Shown: positions 10,491 through 22,772 of the stretch, piece by piece
How positions within the stretch are numbered: the stretch's first letter is position 1
Layout: every line of letters starts with the position of its first letter
Source of the DNA: Prinsepia uniflora
Lineage: Eukaryota; Streptophyta; Magnoliopsida; Rosales; Rosaceae
DNA length: 64,000 nt
Assembly (NCBI GenBank): GCA_032719365.1
Contig: CM064871.1
Coordinates: 29,485,566-29,549,565 of the forward strand
Direction: 5' to 3'
The notes under the pieces: generated by a model
Database searches by the model: none
Told to the model about the DNA's origin: nothing
What the model saw: only the letters and a program-made list of their open reading frames with translations
Position numbers and translations under genes: made by a program

Positions 10491-13400
10491 AAAGAATTTC
10501 GTCCTCGAAATTACCAACAACCTTATTCCACAAACACCTCGTGGAAAACAATTCGATCACGTATCTGTGTACCCCTGTACACCCACTTGCTGGGTCAACA
10601 CCAGCCTCGTCTGCACCCAGACATCCCATCACAGTCATACGTCATAATAGCAAAAACACTCGACCACCGCGAGTGGAAATGATCACCTGATCCGCGATAA
10701 AATCGCCTAACCATTAAGCTGACTCCTTCGGCTAGACGGTTCCTTTCCATTATCAATATATCCTTACATTTGCTCCCATTGGGATTCACCAAATCTCATT
10801 TGTCGTCACCAAATCTCATTTGTCAGTCCATGCTGACACCATCAGTCAAACTGTCACCACTAAGCTTTACCACCCTAGTAAAGCCCCAACCATCTGTCCG
10901 TCCGTGACAACACCACGTACTACATCACCCTCGATGTAGCGTAAGATCAACCACATGATCTCAATTCGCAGGGCAAGCCCAATCCTGCGACACCAATTAA
11001 TCTCAATGTCCATAATCGCCGACTCCCTCAGCGAACCAAAACGCTGGGAAATCACGGTGTGATCAAGTCACACAAGGCTACTCGTGGTTACTCAGACCAC
11101 CAATTTACTCATCCTGAGTGTACGTATACCGTCAATTAACCCAATCAAGTGGCGTAACTGGAACATATTGAATACCAGCCCAGCAGTGATCACACATATC
11201 AATACTAGGGTTCCACAAGCCAACCATGGCTAAGAGCACCTGCTCATAAAATCACTGAACCCGACAAGATCAATCTGCCCAGCGCACAGTATCCAATGTC
11301 CAGTCCACAATACAGCCAAACAATTGATATCAGAACCAATCCGATTACCAACACCTTAGTTACACACCACTGGTACATTCCATGTACCGCCATTAGGCAC
11401 CACTCCGCCTAACCAGTATCAATCATCGTACAACGTACCCTGTACGTACCTCAATCCATCAATCTGACTATAGCCACCCAGGTCATAGCCAAACACGTTC
11501 TAGTAATGGAGTACATTTGCCCCAACCGACATGAGACAAAACGAACTCCACCCGTCATCTAGTTCCAATTCCGAATCCGAATTCGCAATTTCGTAAGAAA
11601 TCCCGAATCCGAACCCAACATCATATTTTTAACCCATTTCCAAATCCGAATCCGAAATCATTATTCCGTAAGCTAGCATTGGAATAACCATTCCGCACCC
11701 AAATCCAGTAATCCATTTTCGAGCTTCGCAATCGAATCCTGAATCGTCACCCAGAAATTCGATTCCAAAACCCAAAACCTCGTTTACGTCCATCAAGACG
11801 TAACATAACCGAACCTATCGGTTGCTTGTCAAAAACACTCGATTGACTTCATAGGGAAGCCAATCCCAATATTCACACGTCAAAGGTTGACAAAATCCGA
11901 CCACATCGGAAACCTACTCAACCAAGTCACAAACCATATGGACTTCACTCTGAAAAGAAGTTCAGTCCCGTCATTTACGACTCACATACCAAGATAAGAG
12001 TGGTAAACTCTCCACCCATCTGGATCATCAAGATCACAATCCAGATCCATCGCTACGTCACCCGACAAGCAACATTACGATCCTAGTTCGTCACATCATC
12101 CAAAGTCGACAACATTGCAAATCAGATCCACCTAGGATCCACACATGCTCACATAGCTAACAATCCATCTGAAAGCTGATCGTAGGGTCTTACACCCTCA
12201 ATTAAATCATTCGTCAAATTTCCCTCGGTGGAAAGATGACCTCGCATTTCACCACCAAATCCAAGATCATACAAAACTTCTTGTGTCCAATGACCCAAGG
12301 CCAAACCTGGGTCCACCTACCAATACACGCTCAATGTACTGGTAGCAACAATCATCATCTGCCACGACAGGAAATATGAAGTCAACCCTAATGACTTCGG
12401 AATACCAATCACCGATGCGGAAACGAGCACTCATCTCATCTCCCAATCACAACTCTCCCCGAAACGGGAGTTCCAACCATGTTGGGAACAGACATGCTCC
12501 CAATGAGATGTCGAGTCCAACCACTGGACTGCCCACGTCCATACCTCACTTGGACCACCACGTGTCCAAAATCAAATCATTACTCGGACCTCACGTCCGC
12601 CAATAATCATGTACGCACACACCCCGATTCCGAACGGAATATCCACAATTTTGCCTGAATGTGCATACCATACTGCTTCCGTCTTACATCTCAACCTAAA
12701 CAGGTTCAATCCTCAGGTTCCAAGTGATTCGCAACCACAAAATCCCACATCAATACCACGAATGGTTTCCCCGACTTTTCCAATTTCAATAATTTCCTTG
12801 TACTCTCTGGGGATATAAGAAATAAACAATCTTACCAATCTCGGAGTTGACAAAACTCCCCAAGTCCACCAATACACAGGACCTAGGGGACAGCATCCCA
12901 AGATTCCCCCAAATTTTCAATCATACCTTTTGATCCATTCATCACTTGTCATCATATATCTGTTAGGACTTATCCCAACACGACACAACCTCCACTGGAT
13001 CCCATCCAGTCCAAGACTCAACCACCACTGAGTCGCAGATACCAATCATCTGTTCATCATGACAGAGTCACACCCCAACTGGTGGCTCATCGTCATCACA
13101 ATTACTGTCACCAGCACCAACGCACCATCATCAATACCAGTATCAGCACACAGGCATCCATACGAGTATTGGCATAAAGGTATCACCATACCAACATCCA
13201 TGCTAGCACACTGTGTGCAAAGTTGTTACCCTGGATCTCCGTTCATTCCGAACGATGATCCCGTAACACCACTCGTACCCCACGACTATGGGTACCTCCA
13301 ACTTGTCCACTGGCACATTAGGATAATGGACGTTCCCTGAACATCCCCTGATCCCCAAGTGTCCAAACCACACTAAATATCCGCGATAGCCAGTTATCTC

Positions 13401-14153
13401 GACACAACTGCCGACCAACAGTCATCGTTGTCAAGATCCGTATCCACACATCATACTAACATTCGATCCAGAACAGGATTCCATATTTCCTCATAACCGC
13501 ATCCGTGGATCGAATCCCATAATCCAGACTAGACTCACTAGAGTCATCCACATGGTCATCCATGACCTCAGCCGCACGTCGCAGCACAAATCCTCAAATA
13601 ACGTTCACTTTTCCAGCCCGTCAATTATAAATTAGGGTTCCAAAATCACACCCTAGGGTTCCACCGAACCCAACTGCCTTCTGCAGTAAAATCCACAACC
13701 TGACCGACCCCGCGGTCCTGACATCGTATAGACGTCCAATCCAATCCAATCGTCAACTCAACGTGGGTTCCATCGTGGGTTCCACCACGAAGGTCATCGG
13801 CTAACTCCGATGCACCAACCCCCGTACACTAGCCAACACTACTAGGGTCCAAAACTTAGACCAATACTCAACTGAGTTTCGCATTTCCAATACATTATTC
13901 AAATGGGGTTCCCTGACCCTAGCTGTGCCCAGTGGCACAACAATCCATCATCACATGACCGAACCGACGGTCCCACATTACCAGTTAACCGTATACAACC
14001 CCACTTGGGTTGAATCGCAACAATGCACGGCGTATCGAGCCAAACACGCCCAATCCACCATACAAACCCAAAACTATCTATCAGGTTGACAACGGAACTG
14101 CAGCCCAAAGAGACATCACACCCTCGACCTTCGCGCACAAAAGAGCAAAACCT
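10491..14153 (-). other. LARD-A noncoding internal domain rich in hairpins
   Basis: There is no frame longer than about 110 codons and no gag or pol motif on either strand. The domain is dense in short inverted pairs, for example GTGTAC 10567-10582, CACTCG 10657-10675, TTACGTC 11784-11803, AACCGA 11807-11823, ATCTGGAT 12018-12046, GTACCC 13275-13295, GGTCAT 13554-13567 and ACTGC 13673-13687. Many have counterparts in LARD-B with the same stem and a different loop. AT-rich TCCGAATCCG-like repeats occupy about 11565-11770. A packaging or structural RNA role is inference. Confidence 0.7.
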
Positions 14154-14166
14154 GGCTCTGATACCA
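14154..14166 (-). other. LARD-A primer-binding site (initiator Met-tRNA)
   Basis: Minus-strand TGGTATCAGAGCC begins two bases after the 5' LTR end (GGGTCGTGTCA). It is the same primer used by TRG and LARD-B. Confidence 0.9.
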
Positions 14167-14168
14167 CT

Positions 14169-17119
14169 TGACACGACCCATCCCAATCCCCCCGGGATTA
14201 CCATGGAATGTGACGTGCTCCCGTCGGACAAGAGGCGTCCGACAAGGGATAACCGATTGCCTTTGCCCAACCGGGCTTCCAGAGTGCGTAAGGATCGATG
14301 GAGGAGGTGTGCGATGCTCAAGTCTCTGCTGCAGTCGTATCCGGAATCAACCTGAAGGGCATTAAAAACAAAAGCTGTGAGTGGACGAAAATAAACAAGT
14401 CTGTTAAAACATTTATAAGACATTTATGCCCCTCAGTAAAATCATATGCATGCACCAAAACCAATAATCCCATATTTATTTAGAAATAACCAATAGGGCC
14501 TTAGCCGGGAAACCAAAGCATAGTTTCAATTTCCAAAAGTAAATCCAAGAGTTATTTCATAAATCCAGTAATATGAACCATAAGGCATATAATATAAACT
14601 ATAACCATTATTTTAGCCACTGCACTATACACTCCAATCCGACATCCCTGATGTCTGACGTCCCTGACGTCAATAAGGTCACAATCACAAGGCTACGCGT
14701 GCCACTCGGGTCTCAATTTCCGAGTTCAATCCCCGAACCCCGTTCGGGTACAGCATCCCCGATGCTTAGCGTCATAGACGCTGGACGTACTAGACGTCCG
14801 TGACCTCTCCGGGGTACCTCGCCGGAGGAGACAATATAATATGGAAGGATCTATACAGTGCAGTACCAAATACATTTTATTGATATCCACATGCAAAACA
14901 TATAGGTATACATAGATAAAATCCGAACCAATCGTTACGTTTCATCAAACGGGTCTCATGCCCAAATACCGTGAAACGTGCCATAACCGAAATATCATCA
15001 AAACCATTTATAGATTCCAGCATGTGAACATATATAAAATGTAAACCAGGAAACATTTATTCAATTCCATTTTAGGGTCCCCGACCCGCAATCACATGTA
15101 GAAATCAACTGGGCCCCTGGCCCGATTCCACAAGTTAACTGGGCCCCTGGCCCGATCCACATGTTAACTGGGCCCCTGGCCCGATTTCATAGTTCAACTG
15201 GGCCCCTGGCCCGATTTTACATTATTCAAGTTCGTAACCGTTTCATGAAATCATATCCAACCACATTTATGGAAATCGGTGAAAATCCAGAAAATCTCGG
15301 TTTACGTGCAAATACGTAATTCACCTCGAAATGCGTGAAATCATTTTAAATTCACCGATATCCAAAGTAAATCATTTAATCATAATTATAACAATCATAA
15401 AACAGTTATGCATGCATCGAATTTATGAAACCAATGTCCACTTACAGACCGTTTAACCGAGCGCCTCGATACGCGTGCCATAGGCCTTCCCGGGCCACCT
15501 CACTATCACTGGGACTCCCAATCCTGTTCAAATCAATTTAGAGGATCACTAACCTCATCATTAACATCCTATTCAAGTCCCGTAATTTTCCCGAATTTTT
15601 AAGTATTTTTAAACTGGATTTAAAACCTTCGGACATCCCGAACAATATCGAGACGGTGTCCGATCGACACGAAACCAATCCCAAAATGTTCGTTACAATG
15701 CATAGGATAAAAGTCATGTTGACCTCACCTCGAGATTCGTGCCCACGCGCCGTCACGCGCCGCCGTGAGTGGCTGCGCGTGAAAGCCACGCGCCTGCTAC
15801 AGTGACTGCTACAGTCACCATCTTCACCCGAATGACTGGTAAACGGGTCTGATTACCCGCGATCTGACCCGGCTAGAAACCTGTCAATTCCCACTTAATT
15901 TCATTAATTCAAACAGCCAAAAGGATCGTCCTGTGTCTAATTATGGTTCTGTAAACTTAATTACACCCATAAATCCTTAATCCAACAATTCTCTCGAATT
16001 CAAACTCACGGTCAGAACATTCGAAACTCACACAAATCATCCTGGTTTTCAAATTAAAAGATACAGAAGCTTCGTATGACCTAACCAATCATTAATCCGT
16101 AACTAATTTCAGGAATTCTTACCCGTAGATGGTCGCCCTCAAGCTCCAAATTCCCCAGAAACTGGAACGTGCGTTCATGGCCAAACCGTGATCGATACCC
16201 TTGCCAATCGATACGGTTGAGTTCGTAATGAACCCAGAATAGTATTACAGCCCTTGGTTTCATCCAAAACACCACACATTTTAAATTCTGATTTTCCCTC
16301 AATTTTTCCAGATTTCTCCAATCTCTGTTTCTCTCCAATTCGACAGTCCTCACTTGCCCAGAATGAATCCTCACGACTCACTCACAATTATTTTAATCCA
16401 ATTCAGTTGTTTAAAGCACCCCAAATCATTCTTCAATCCTCTGTGTAAAGGTTCCCGCACTGGCCCGAAACCATTAAACAAAACCAGTGTCCATGTTGTG
16501 CAATCAATTGCCATCTCCCCACATGTGCGATCACACTTCAAAGCTGCTCCAAAACGGTCCATTAATTGATAAACAACCCATGGGATCGATCGCACAAAGT
16601 ATCCCACCCACGGCTGCTCGATCAAACAGTACCCACCGTGTGAAATTACAATTCTGCCCTTGTGCAGAAAATTACCAAAATGCCCTCACGCATCCTGACC
16701 CGTAACTCGGTCATACGGACTCCAATTGATGCGTGCCGCTTGTCTACGAACTCAGGGCATCGAGACCTTCCTAACGGTCCTCGGTCCTCGGCCATCGGAC
16801 CTCCCGATCAAAAAGTCAACATTTTCCCATACATCGTCCAAATTACGAAAATGCCCCTGGACTTCCGTACATCATAACTTTCACCACGAACGTCGGAATC
16901 GAACGTGCCACCTGTCTATGAACTCGTGACGTCCCGAACTACGTCACGGTCATCGGTCAAAGTCCATTTGACCATCCGAATTAAAAGTCAACGTTTTGCC
17001 CACGCCCAGGGGCAAAATGGTCATTTTGCACAATTCGTCCGAAATCGCTCAACTAATCCCAGATTAGTAAATCACAATTAAATATTATTAAATCCCGATA
17101 TTCGGGACGGGTCGTTACA
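14169..17119 (-). mobile_element. LARD-A 5' LTR
   Basis: A 2951 bp LTR, TG...CA, adjoining the PBS. It carries the hairpin train (14641-14827), the GGGCC minisatellite (15105-15218) and the dyad (16926-16947). It has several private single-base changes relative to 1-2738, such as a lost C in a CCCC run near 16682. The right flank is the duplicated target GCCAC. Confidence 0.9.
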
Positions 17120-17980
17120 GCCACCACCTCAAACTCTCAGGCTCCCTGTTTCCCCCAAACCTTCTCCACACCTCCGCCGTGCCGCCGTGCACGATTGCAT
17201 CACCAATTCACGACCACCAGCCTCCCTTCAGTCTCTTGTTCCTCCCTCACTCACCAGAACTCATCACCAGCCACGATCACTCCCCAATTCCTCCTCACAA
17301 ACTCACTCTGTTTCTCTGTGTTTGTCGAAGAACAGCCACGGGTAAGCACGAGTGCACCCCAATTATTTGGGCTAAGACCACACAGGATTCTCCCAGAATC
17401 CTCTAGCCCCCTGCCATGTGTCACCATCCAATCCACCCACTCCCACATGGCCCAACCTCAGCCGTCCAATTCCTTTCTCTCTGCACAAATCCCCAGAAAC
17501 CAAAAAGACCAAAATACCCTCCTGTTTTACTCATTTTTACGGTTTTACCAAAACTTCCTAGACCCGTAACTCTCACTTCGTAAGTCCGATGAGTACGTGC
17601 CGCCTGTCATCGAACTCAGGACGTCGAAAGCTACCTAACCATCCTAGGTCAACCTACCAAAACTTGATTATCCAAAAAGTCAACTATGCCCCCTATTTTA
17701 CCCAACTTACGGTTATGCCCTCGACCTTCCGAACATCACAACTTCCTCCTCGGATGTCGGAATCAGGCGTGCTACCTGCCTATGGATTCGTGACGTCCTA
17801 AACTACGTCCTGGTCACTGGTCAACCCCCATTTGACCACCCAAACTATAAGTCAACTATTTTGCCCAACCCAAGGGCAAAAGCGTCATGCTAGGCGCCCG
17901 GACCTGTCGGAACCACCTAACCACTGGTTAACCTCACCAATCACACCTTAATTACTCTACTCTCGGGACGGGTTGTTACA
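17120..17980 (-). mobile_element. TRG LTR (middle LTR), portion right of LARD-A
   Basis: The continuation of 5349-7533 after the LARD-A insertion, 861 bp, ending CGGGACGGGTTGTTACA. It is nearly identical to 2739-3599 and 21912-22772. Confidence 0.88.
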
Positions 17981-18518
17981 ATCTACCCCCCTAAAAAGAA
18001 TTTCGCCCCCGAAATTCCACAACTAGTGTCCGACACTTAGGGTCTCCTATCTGGTCACCAACACTAGGTCAACAACAACCTCTCCTGGGTTCCCTGTCTA
18101 TCATCTCCACCTTGGGTATTTTACTCCAAGCCCCAACTACTGTTACCACAGCCAACCCTAGCTATGTAACAGCTGCATGGTGTACGCAAGGGAAACTCTA
18201 TGAACAGAAAACAAAGGTATTCTAAAATACCTTATTGCACAGTACCCGACAGAAGTCATAGAGTACATCCTCGTATACAACCACCCTACCTTCCCAAACC
18301 AACTCGACCACTAACCCAAACAATCGTACACCTAACTCCCTCGACTGCTACCTCGGCTACGATCGGACTAAATCTACAAAGTCCTAAAGGCAAACTCTAG
18401 CCTGTGGGTTCTCTCCTTCAATAATCTCATATCGATCAGTTATAGTCACTCCTTTCTTATACCTTCCGTCAACCTGCTACGGAACTCACTGTACCCTCCA
18501 AGTCCTCTAGGAGGACTC
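17981..18518 (-). other. TRG polypurine tract and noncoding 3' region, unit 2
   Basis: The polypurine tract occupies 17981-17994 and the rest is the pol-less stretch up to the gag stop. It matches 3600-4164 with a few substitutions and retains the same hairpins. No coding motif is visible. Confidence 0.75.
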
Positions 18519-19622
18519 CTAGACTTTACCCTGGGATCCAACAACCAAACCGACAGCACAACCAAAAGTAAAACCAGTACCTGTCCCCGTATCTGGTGTC
18601 AACTGATCCTCCTGCTGGGTCATCGAAAACACTCGGGCCTGAGATCCCGACGCTCTACCACCTCCCCTCGAACTACTCGTGGCAGTGCCACCACCTCCTC
18701 TAGTGCCTGCTGTCCCTGACGCTGTACTCTGCCTAGGCTCCGCTGCTCCTCTGCCTACACCACCTTCATGTGGCAACAGTGGACACTCACGTCGGAAATG
18801 ACCTCGCTCCCCGCAGTGGAAACACACATTCCAACCTGGTCTACTGCTCGGTCTCCCCGTAGACGCTACCGGCGTCGCACTCGCTTGCGGAGTCGGCGGT
18901 GCTCGGTAACCCCAAAATCCTGAACTCTGAAAACTGCCAGGTCTACCAAAACGCTCATCGCCCGACGATGACGCTCCACCGAAATTACCCCTTTTCGGTG
19001 TCCTCTGGCTCGAAGCTCCAGGAATAGATGGTTCCCGGCGTCGCACCGGTAAACTGGCCTCAACCCTCACTGCAGCATCCGACAAGTCTCGGAGGGTAGC
19101 AAAAGATCCAGCCGTCACTATGGCTCGAATCTCACCTCGCAGGCCCAACTCAAACCTACGGCACTTCTCGGCTTCAGTGGCCACAAAAGCAGGAGCAAAC
19201 CGAGACAACATCTGGAACTTCCGTTCATACTCTGCCACTGTCATATTCCCTTGCTGGAGCTGCAGAAACTCAGCCTCCTTGGCATCTCGGAAAGAACGAG
19301 GATAATACTGCTCCAGAAACCGTTCCCTGAACGTCTCCCAAGTCACACTATGGGCATCCCAACCAGACAACTCGAGGGTATACCACCACTCATACGCCGC
19401 ACCATCGAGTAAAAAGGTAGCCAACAATACTCGCTCCTCCGGCGGACAATGCATCACCGCAAGAATCCGCTCAAGTCTGGTAATCCACCTCTGGGCTTCC
19501 TCAGGATCAGCCCCACCACTGAACGTAGTAGCCCCGAGCCGCTGGGCTCTCTCAATCGTAGTACTCTCAGTCTCTCTGGCTACTTCTTCAGGTTGTGGAG
19601 AGGGTCTACGTCTCGGAGGCAT
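18519..19622 (-). CDS. gag: Ty3-gypsy Gag, TRG copy 2 (open)
   Basis: A structural Gag of 367 residues from the ATG at 19622 (MPPRRRPSPQ). The frame stays open upstream to 19688 but has no earlier ATG. Order: short basic N-terminus; Retrotrans_gag capsid domain about residues 35-190 with GAAYEWW and the FRERFLEQYYP segment; Gly/Ser/Arg-rich linker; zinc knuckle CFHCGERGHFRREC at residues 267-280 with all CX2CX4HX4C ligands; a Gly/Thr/Ser-rich tail ending SQGKV. No protease or pol follows before the polypurine tract, so TRG can make particle protein but not cDNA. It needs RT and integrase from another gypsy element, and could in turn supply Gag to the LARDs. Compared with copy 1, it keeps His275 and nine more C-terminal residues. 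Confidence 0.9.
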   Translation of the reverse strand: MPPRRRPSPQPEEVARETESTTIERAQRLGATTFSGGADPEEAQRWITRLERILAVMHCPPEERVLLATFLLDGAAYEWWYTLELSGWDAHSVTWETFRERFLEQYYPRSFRDAKEAEFLQLQQGNMTVAEYERKFQMLSRFAPAFVATEAEKCRRFELGLRGEIRAIVTAGSFATLRDLSDAAVRVEASLPVRRREPSIPGASSQRTPKRGNFGGASSSGDERFGRPGSFQSSGFWGYRAPPTPQASATPVASTGRPSSRPGWNVCFHCGERGHFRRECPLLPHEGGVGRGAAEPRQSTASGTAGTRGGGGTATSSSRGGGRASGSQARVFSMTQQEDQLTPDTGTGTGFTFGCAVGLVVGSQGKV

Positions 19623-19715
19623 CGTCAACCGCACGCTGAAAGAGGCATAGAAGTAGTTAAGCAACTGGAACACAACCTCACAAACCAACTAACCCCACAA
19701 ACCCGACAAACCTAT

Positions 19716-19727
19716 GCTCTGATACCA
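19716..19727 (-). other. TRG primer-binding site, unit 2
   Basis: Minus-strand TGGTATCAGAGC lies two bases from the end of the 5' LTR at 19730. Confidence 0.9.
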
Positions 19728-19729
19728 AT

Positions 19730-22700
19730 TGTCAGGACCCACCCCGGTTTCACCCCGAAACCCGAGGTCAATCCCGCTCCCGTCTGACTCCCCGACACAA
19801 CACCCAAATACAACTCACTTAAACCCAGTCAGACGCAAGAGTAATTAAACAAAATATTCCGACGTTATCGTTTACAGAACCTAGTACAAAATACAAAGAA
19901 TTAAAACCTGATAAAGTACACGCACACGGAAGCCTTTAATCTATTCTGGGATCCCTCACGTCACTTCTATGCCTCAGACACTGCCTCGACGTCAAGACCC
20001 CGCACTAGCTCCACAACCTGGAGGGTAATTTAAAACAGAAGACGTGAGTGGACCAAACAGTATGAGAGTTCAAAACCATTTTACACGAAAACCGAGTTTA
20101 ACCCTCCGTTTTGAAAACCACATGCATAACCAATATTTATGAACACCGTTATAAATCACTTTACCATAAACCGCATCATAAGAAACAGAAACACTAGAAA
20201 ACAGTTAGAAAAATCACAGCATGTGAATCATAAAACCATATCAGAAATCGTAACATCACATCAGCATTTTCCCGATCAAACCTGCTGGACCTATCCGAGT
20301 CTTTAAACTCCCGAGTCTTTAAACTCAATCCAGGCCTTAATCATATCCGAGTCTTTAAACTCAAGGCCTACGGGGGAAATATCAATATATCCGAGTCTTT
20401 AAACTCCCGAGTCTTTAAACTCAATCCGGGTCTTTAAACCCAATCCGGCCGGTCCCCCGTCACATATATCCGGGTCTTTAAACCCAATATCCAGATCCAG
20501 CAAATCCAATCCCAAAACCATTTGAAATCCAATTACCAATCTACATCCAAACCCGAATCCGAAATCACTGGTCCGATACCTTTCCGGCATCCAGAACCGT
20601 CATTCCGAACCCAAATCCGGAATCCACTTTCCTGCTTTAAAACCCAATTCATTTAATTCCCAATTCATGTTGCAAAATCCCTTTGTAAACAATCAAACTA
20701 GTTATCCTTTAAAAATCCCAAAACCATGGCATTTTCCTCAGAAATCGACATTTCTCGTAAAACGTGCCAAATACCGTATTTTCTCGAAAAACGTGCAACA
20801 ATGTAAAACCAACCAAAACATATTTAATAAACATAGAGTCATAGTCAAAATCATAAAACAATTATAGAAAACAGTTATGCATGCTCGAGTTTAGAGAAAG
20901 GGTCCACTCACAGTACTGAGCCTTACTCGCGTCCCGAACGTCCAGCCCGTTCCTCGACTTCCTCGGGAAATCCCGATCCTGTCAAACACCATCAAAATAC
21001 GTCACTAATACGTCTACAAACACTCACCTAGATTCCCTCAAAAATCCCCGAATCCTAAACGTAAGAACCCGGGACCCTAAACCTTCACCCTTGCGGAACT
21101 AACCTCAAACGACGTCTGATTGACTCGAAACCAACTCCATTGAATTCACCAGAACTCCTGGACCAAAAACCATGTTGACCACTTTCCCATCCGCCGCCGT
21201 ACGCGCCCCCCACGCGCCGCCCAAAGTGGCTGCGCGTGGCCCTCACGCGCCAGCTACAGTATCACCCGCAACCTCGAGTGCACTGTGCTGAACCGGCCGC
21301 TGCAACTGGACCGGCGAGACTCAATCTCCGTCGTCCGGCCTCCATCCCACCTCCTTCCTTTACCATTCTCTTCGTCCAAACCTGCCCTAATCAGCTCCCA
21401 ACTCCATTCACCTCGATTCATATCCTACATCGTCGACTCAGGCTCGAACCAGACGGCCACTTTCCCCCTGTTTCACGATCCCCTCTGCTCCGGTCACCTC
21501 CCTTCACGGTGGCGACACCAGACGATCCCTAAGGCTTTACTGAACCTAGAACCAATCTCCGTTACCCTCGACTCACCCCAGAAGTCCACGACTTTGGGTT
21601 CGAAGTTCACGGCCGAAACAGGGTAACAGAGACTCCTCTTCGCCTGAGCTCCGCCGTGTACGCCCCCGTCACGGCGACCATCACAAACCACTCCTAGGAC
21701 CTCCCTGAACATCACCCCGACCTCCTATCCTCTCGACTCTCAGCCAACCCTCACGACTTTCCAAATGAACTTTCACGGGAAAACAGAGCAAGGAAGCTTA
21801 CCTTTCGATTGCAGCTCCGCCGTGCGCACCGCCGCCTACCAAGGTGCTCGTTGGACTCCTTGCAACCTCCTCAGCCTCCCCTCGCCTTGATTTGCCTCAC
21901 CTCACGGCGTAGCCACCACCTCAAACTCTCAGGCTCCCTATTTCCCCCAACCCTTCTCCGCACCTCCGCCATGCCGCCGTGCACGATTGCATCACCAATT
22001 CACGACCACCAGCCTCCCTTCAGTCTCTTGTTCCTCCCTCACTCACCAGAACTCATCACCAGCCACGATCACTCCCCAATTCCTCCTCACAAACTCACTC
22101 TGTTTCTCTGTGTTTGTCGAAGAACAGCCACGGGTAAGCACGAGTGCACCCCAATTATTTGGGCTAAGACCACACAGGATTCTCCCAGAATCCTCTAGCC
22201 CCCTGCCATGTGTCACCATCCAATCCACCTACTCCCACATGGCCCAACCTCAGCCGTCCATTTCCTTTCTCTCTGCACAAATCCCCAGAAACCAAAAAGA
22301 CCAAAATACCCTCCTGTTTTACTCATTTTTACGGTTTTACCAAAACTTCCTAGACCCGTAACTCTCACTTCGTAAGTCCGATGAGTACGTGCCGCCTGTC
22401 ATCGAACTCAGGACGTCGAAAGCTACCTAACCATCCTAGGTCAACCTACCAAAACTTGATTATCCAAAAAGTCAACTATGCCCCCTATTTTACCCAACTT
22501 ACGGTTATGCCCTCGACCTTCCGAACATCACAACTTCCTCCTCGGATGTCGGAATCAGGCGTGCCACCTGCCTATGGATTCGGGACGTCCTAAACTACGT
22601 CCTGGTCACTGGTCAACCCCCATTTGACCACCCAAACTAAAAGTCAACTATTTTGCCCAACCCAGGGGCAAAAGCGTCATGCTAGGCGCCCGGACCTGTC

Positions 22701-22772
22701 GGAACCACCTAACCACTGGTTAACCTCACCAATCACACCTTAATTACTCTACTCTCGGGACGGGTTGTTACA
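19730..22772 (-). mobile_element. TRG LTR, complete and uninterrupted
   Basis: A 3043 bp LTR from TGTCAGGACCC to GGGTTGTTACA, the only TRG LTR in the window without LARD-A. The empty target reads GTAGCCACCACC, with GCCAC at 21912-21916. It carries the GAGTCTTTAAACTC array (20295-20487), the CACGCGCC...GCGCGTG module (about 21205-21250) and, on the minus strand, a good splice-donor-like AAAGGTAAGC near 21796-21806. The right flank is GTTGT; the matching left target duplication would lie outside the window. Confidence 0.92.

Larger units (their letters stand above)
7534..17119 (-). mobile_element. LARD-A: complete noncoding LTR retrotransposon nested in TRG LTR
   Basis: The element is bounded by TGACACGACCC and GGGTCGTTACA (TG...CA) and flanked by a 5 bp target-site duplication GCCAC at 7529-7533 and 17120-17124. 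The uninterrupted site survives at 21912-21916. LTRs of 2944 and 2951 bp flank a 3.69 kb internal domain with PBS and polypurine tract but no gag or pol frame. This fits a large retrotransposon derivative (LARD), which needs gag, RT and integrase from a partner element. The LTRs are about 99% identical by eye, so insertion was recent. Confidence 0.93.
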
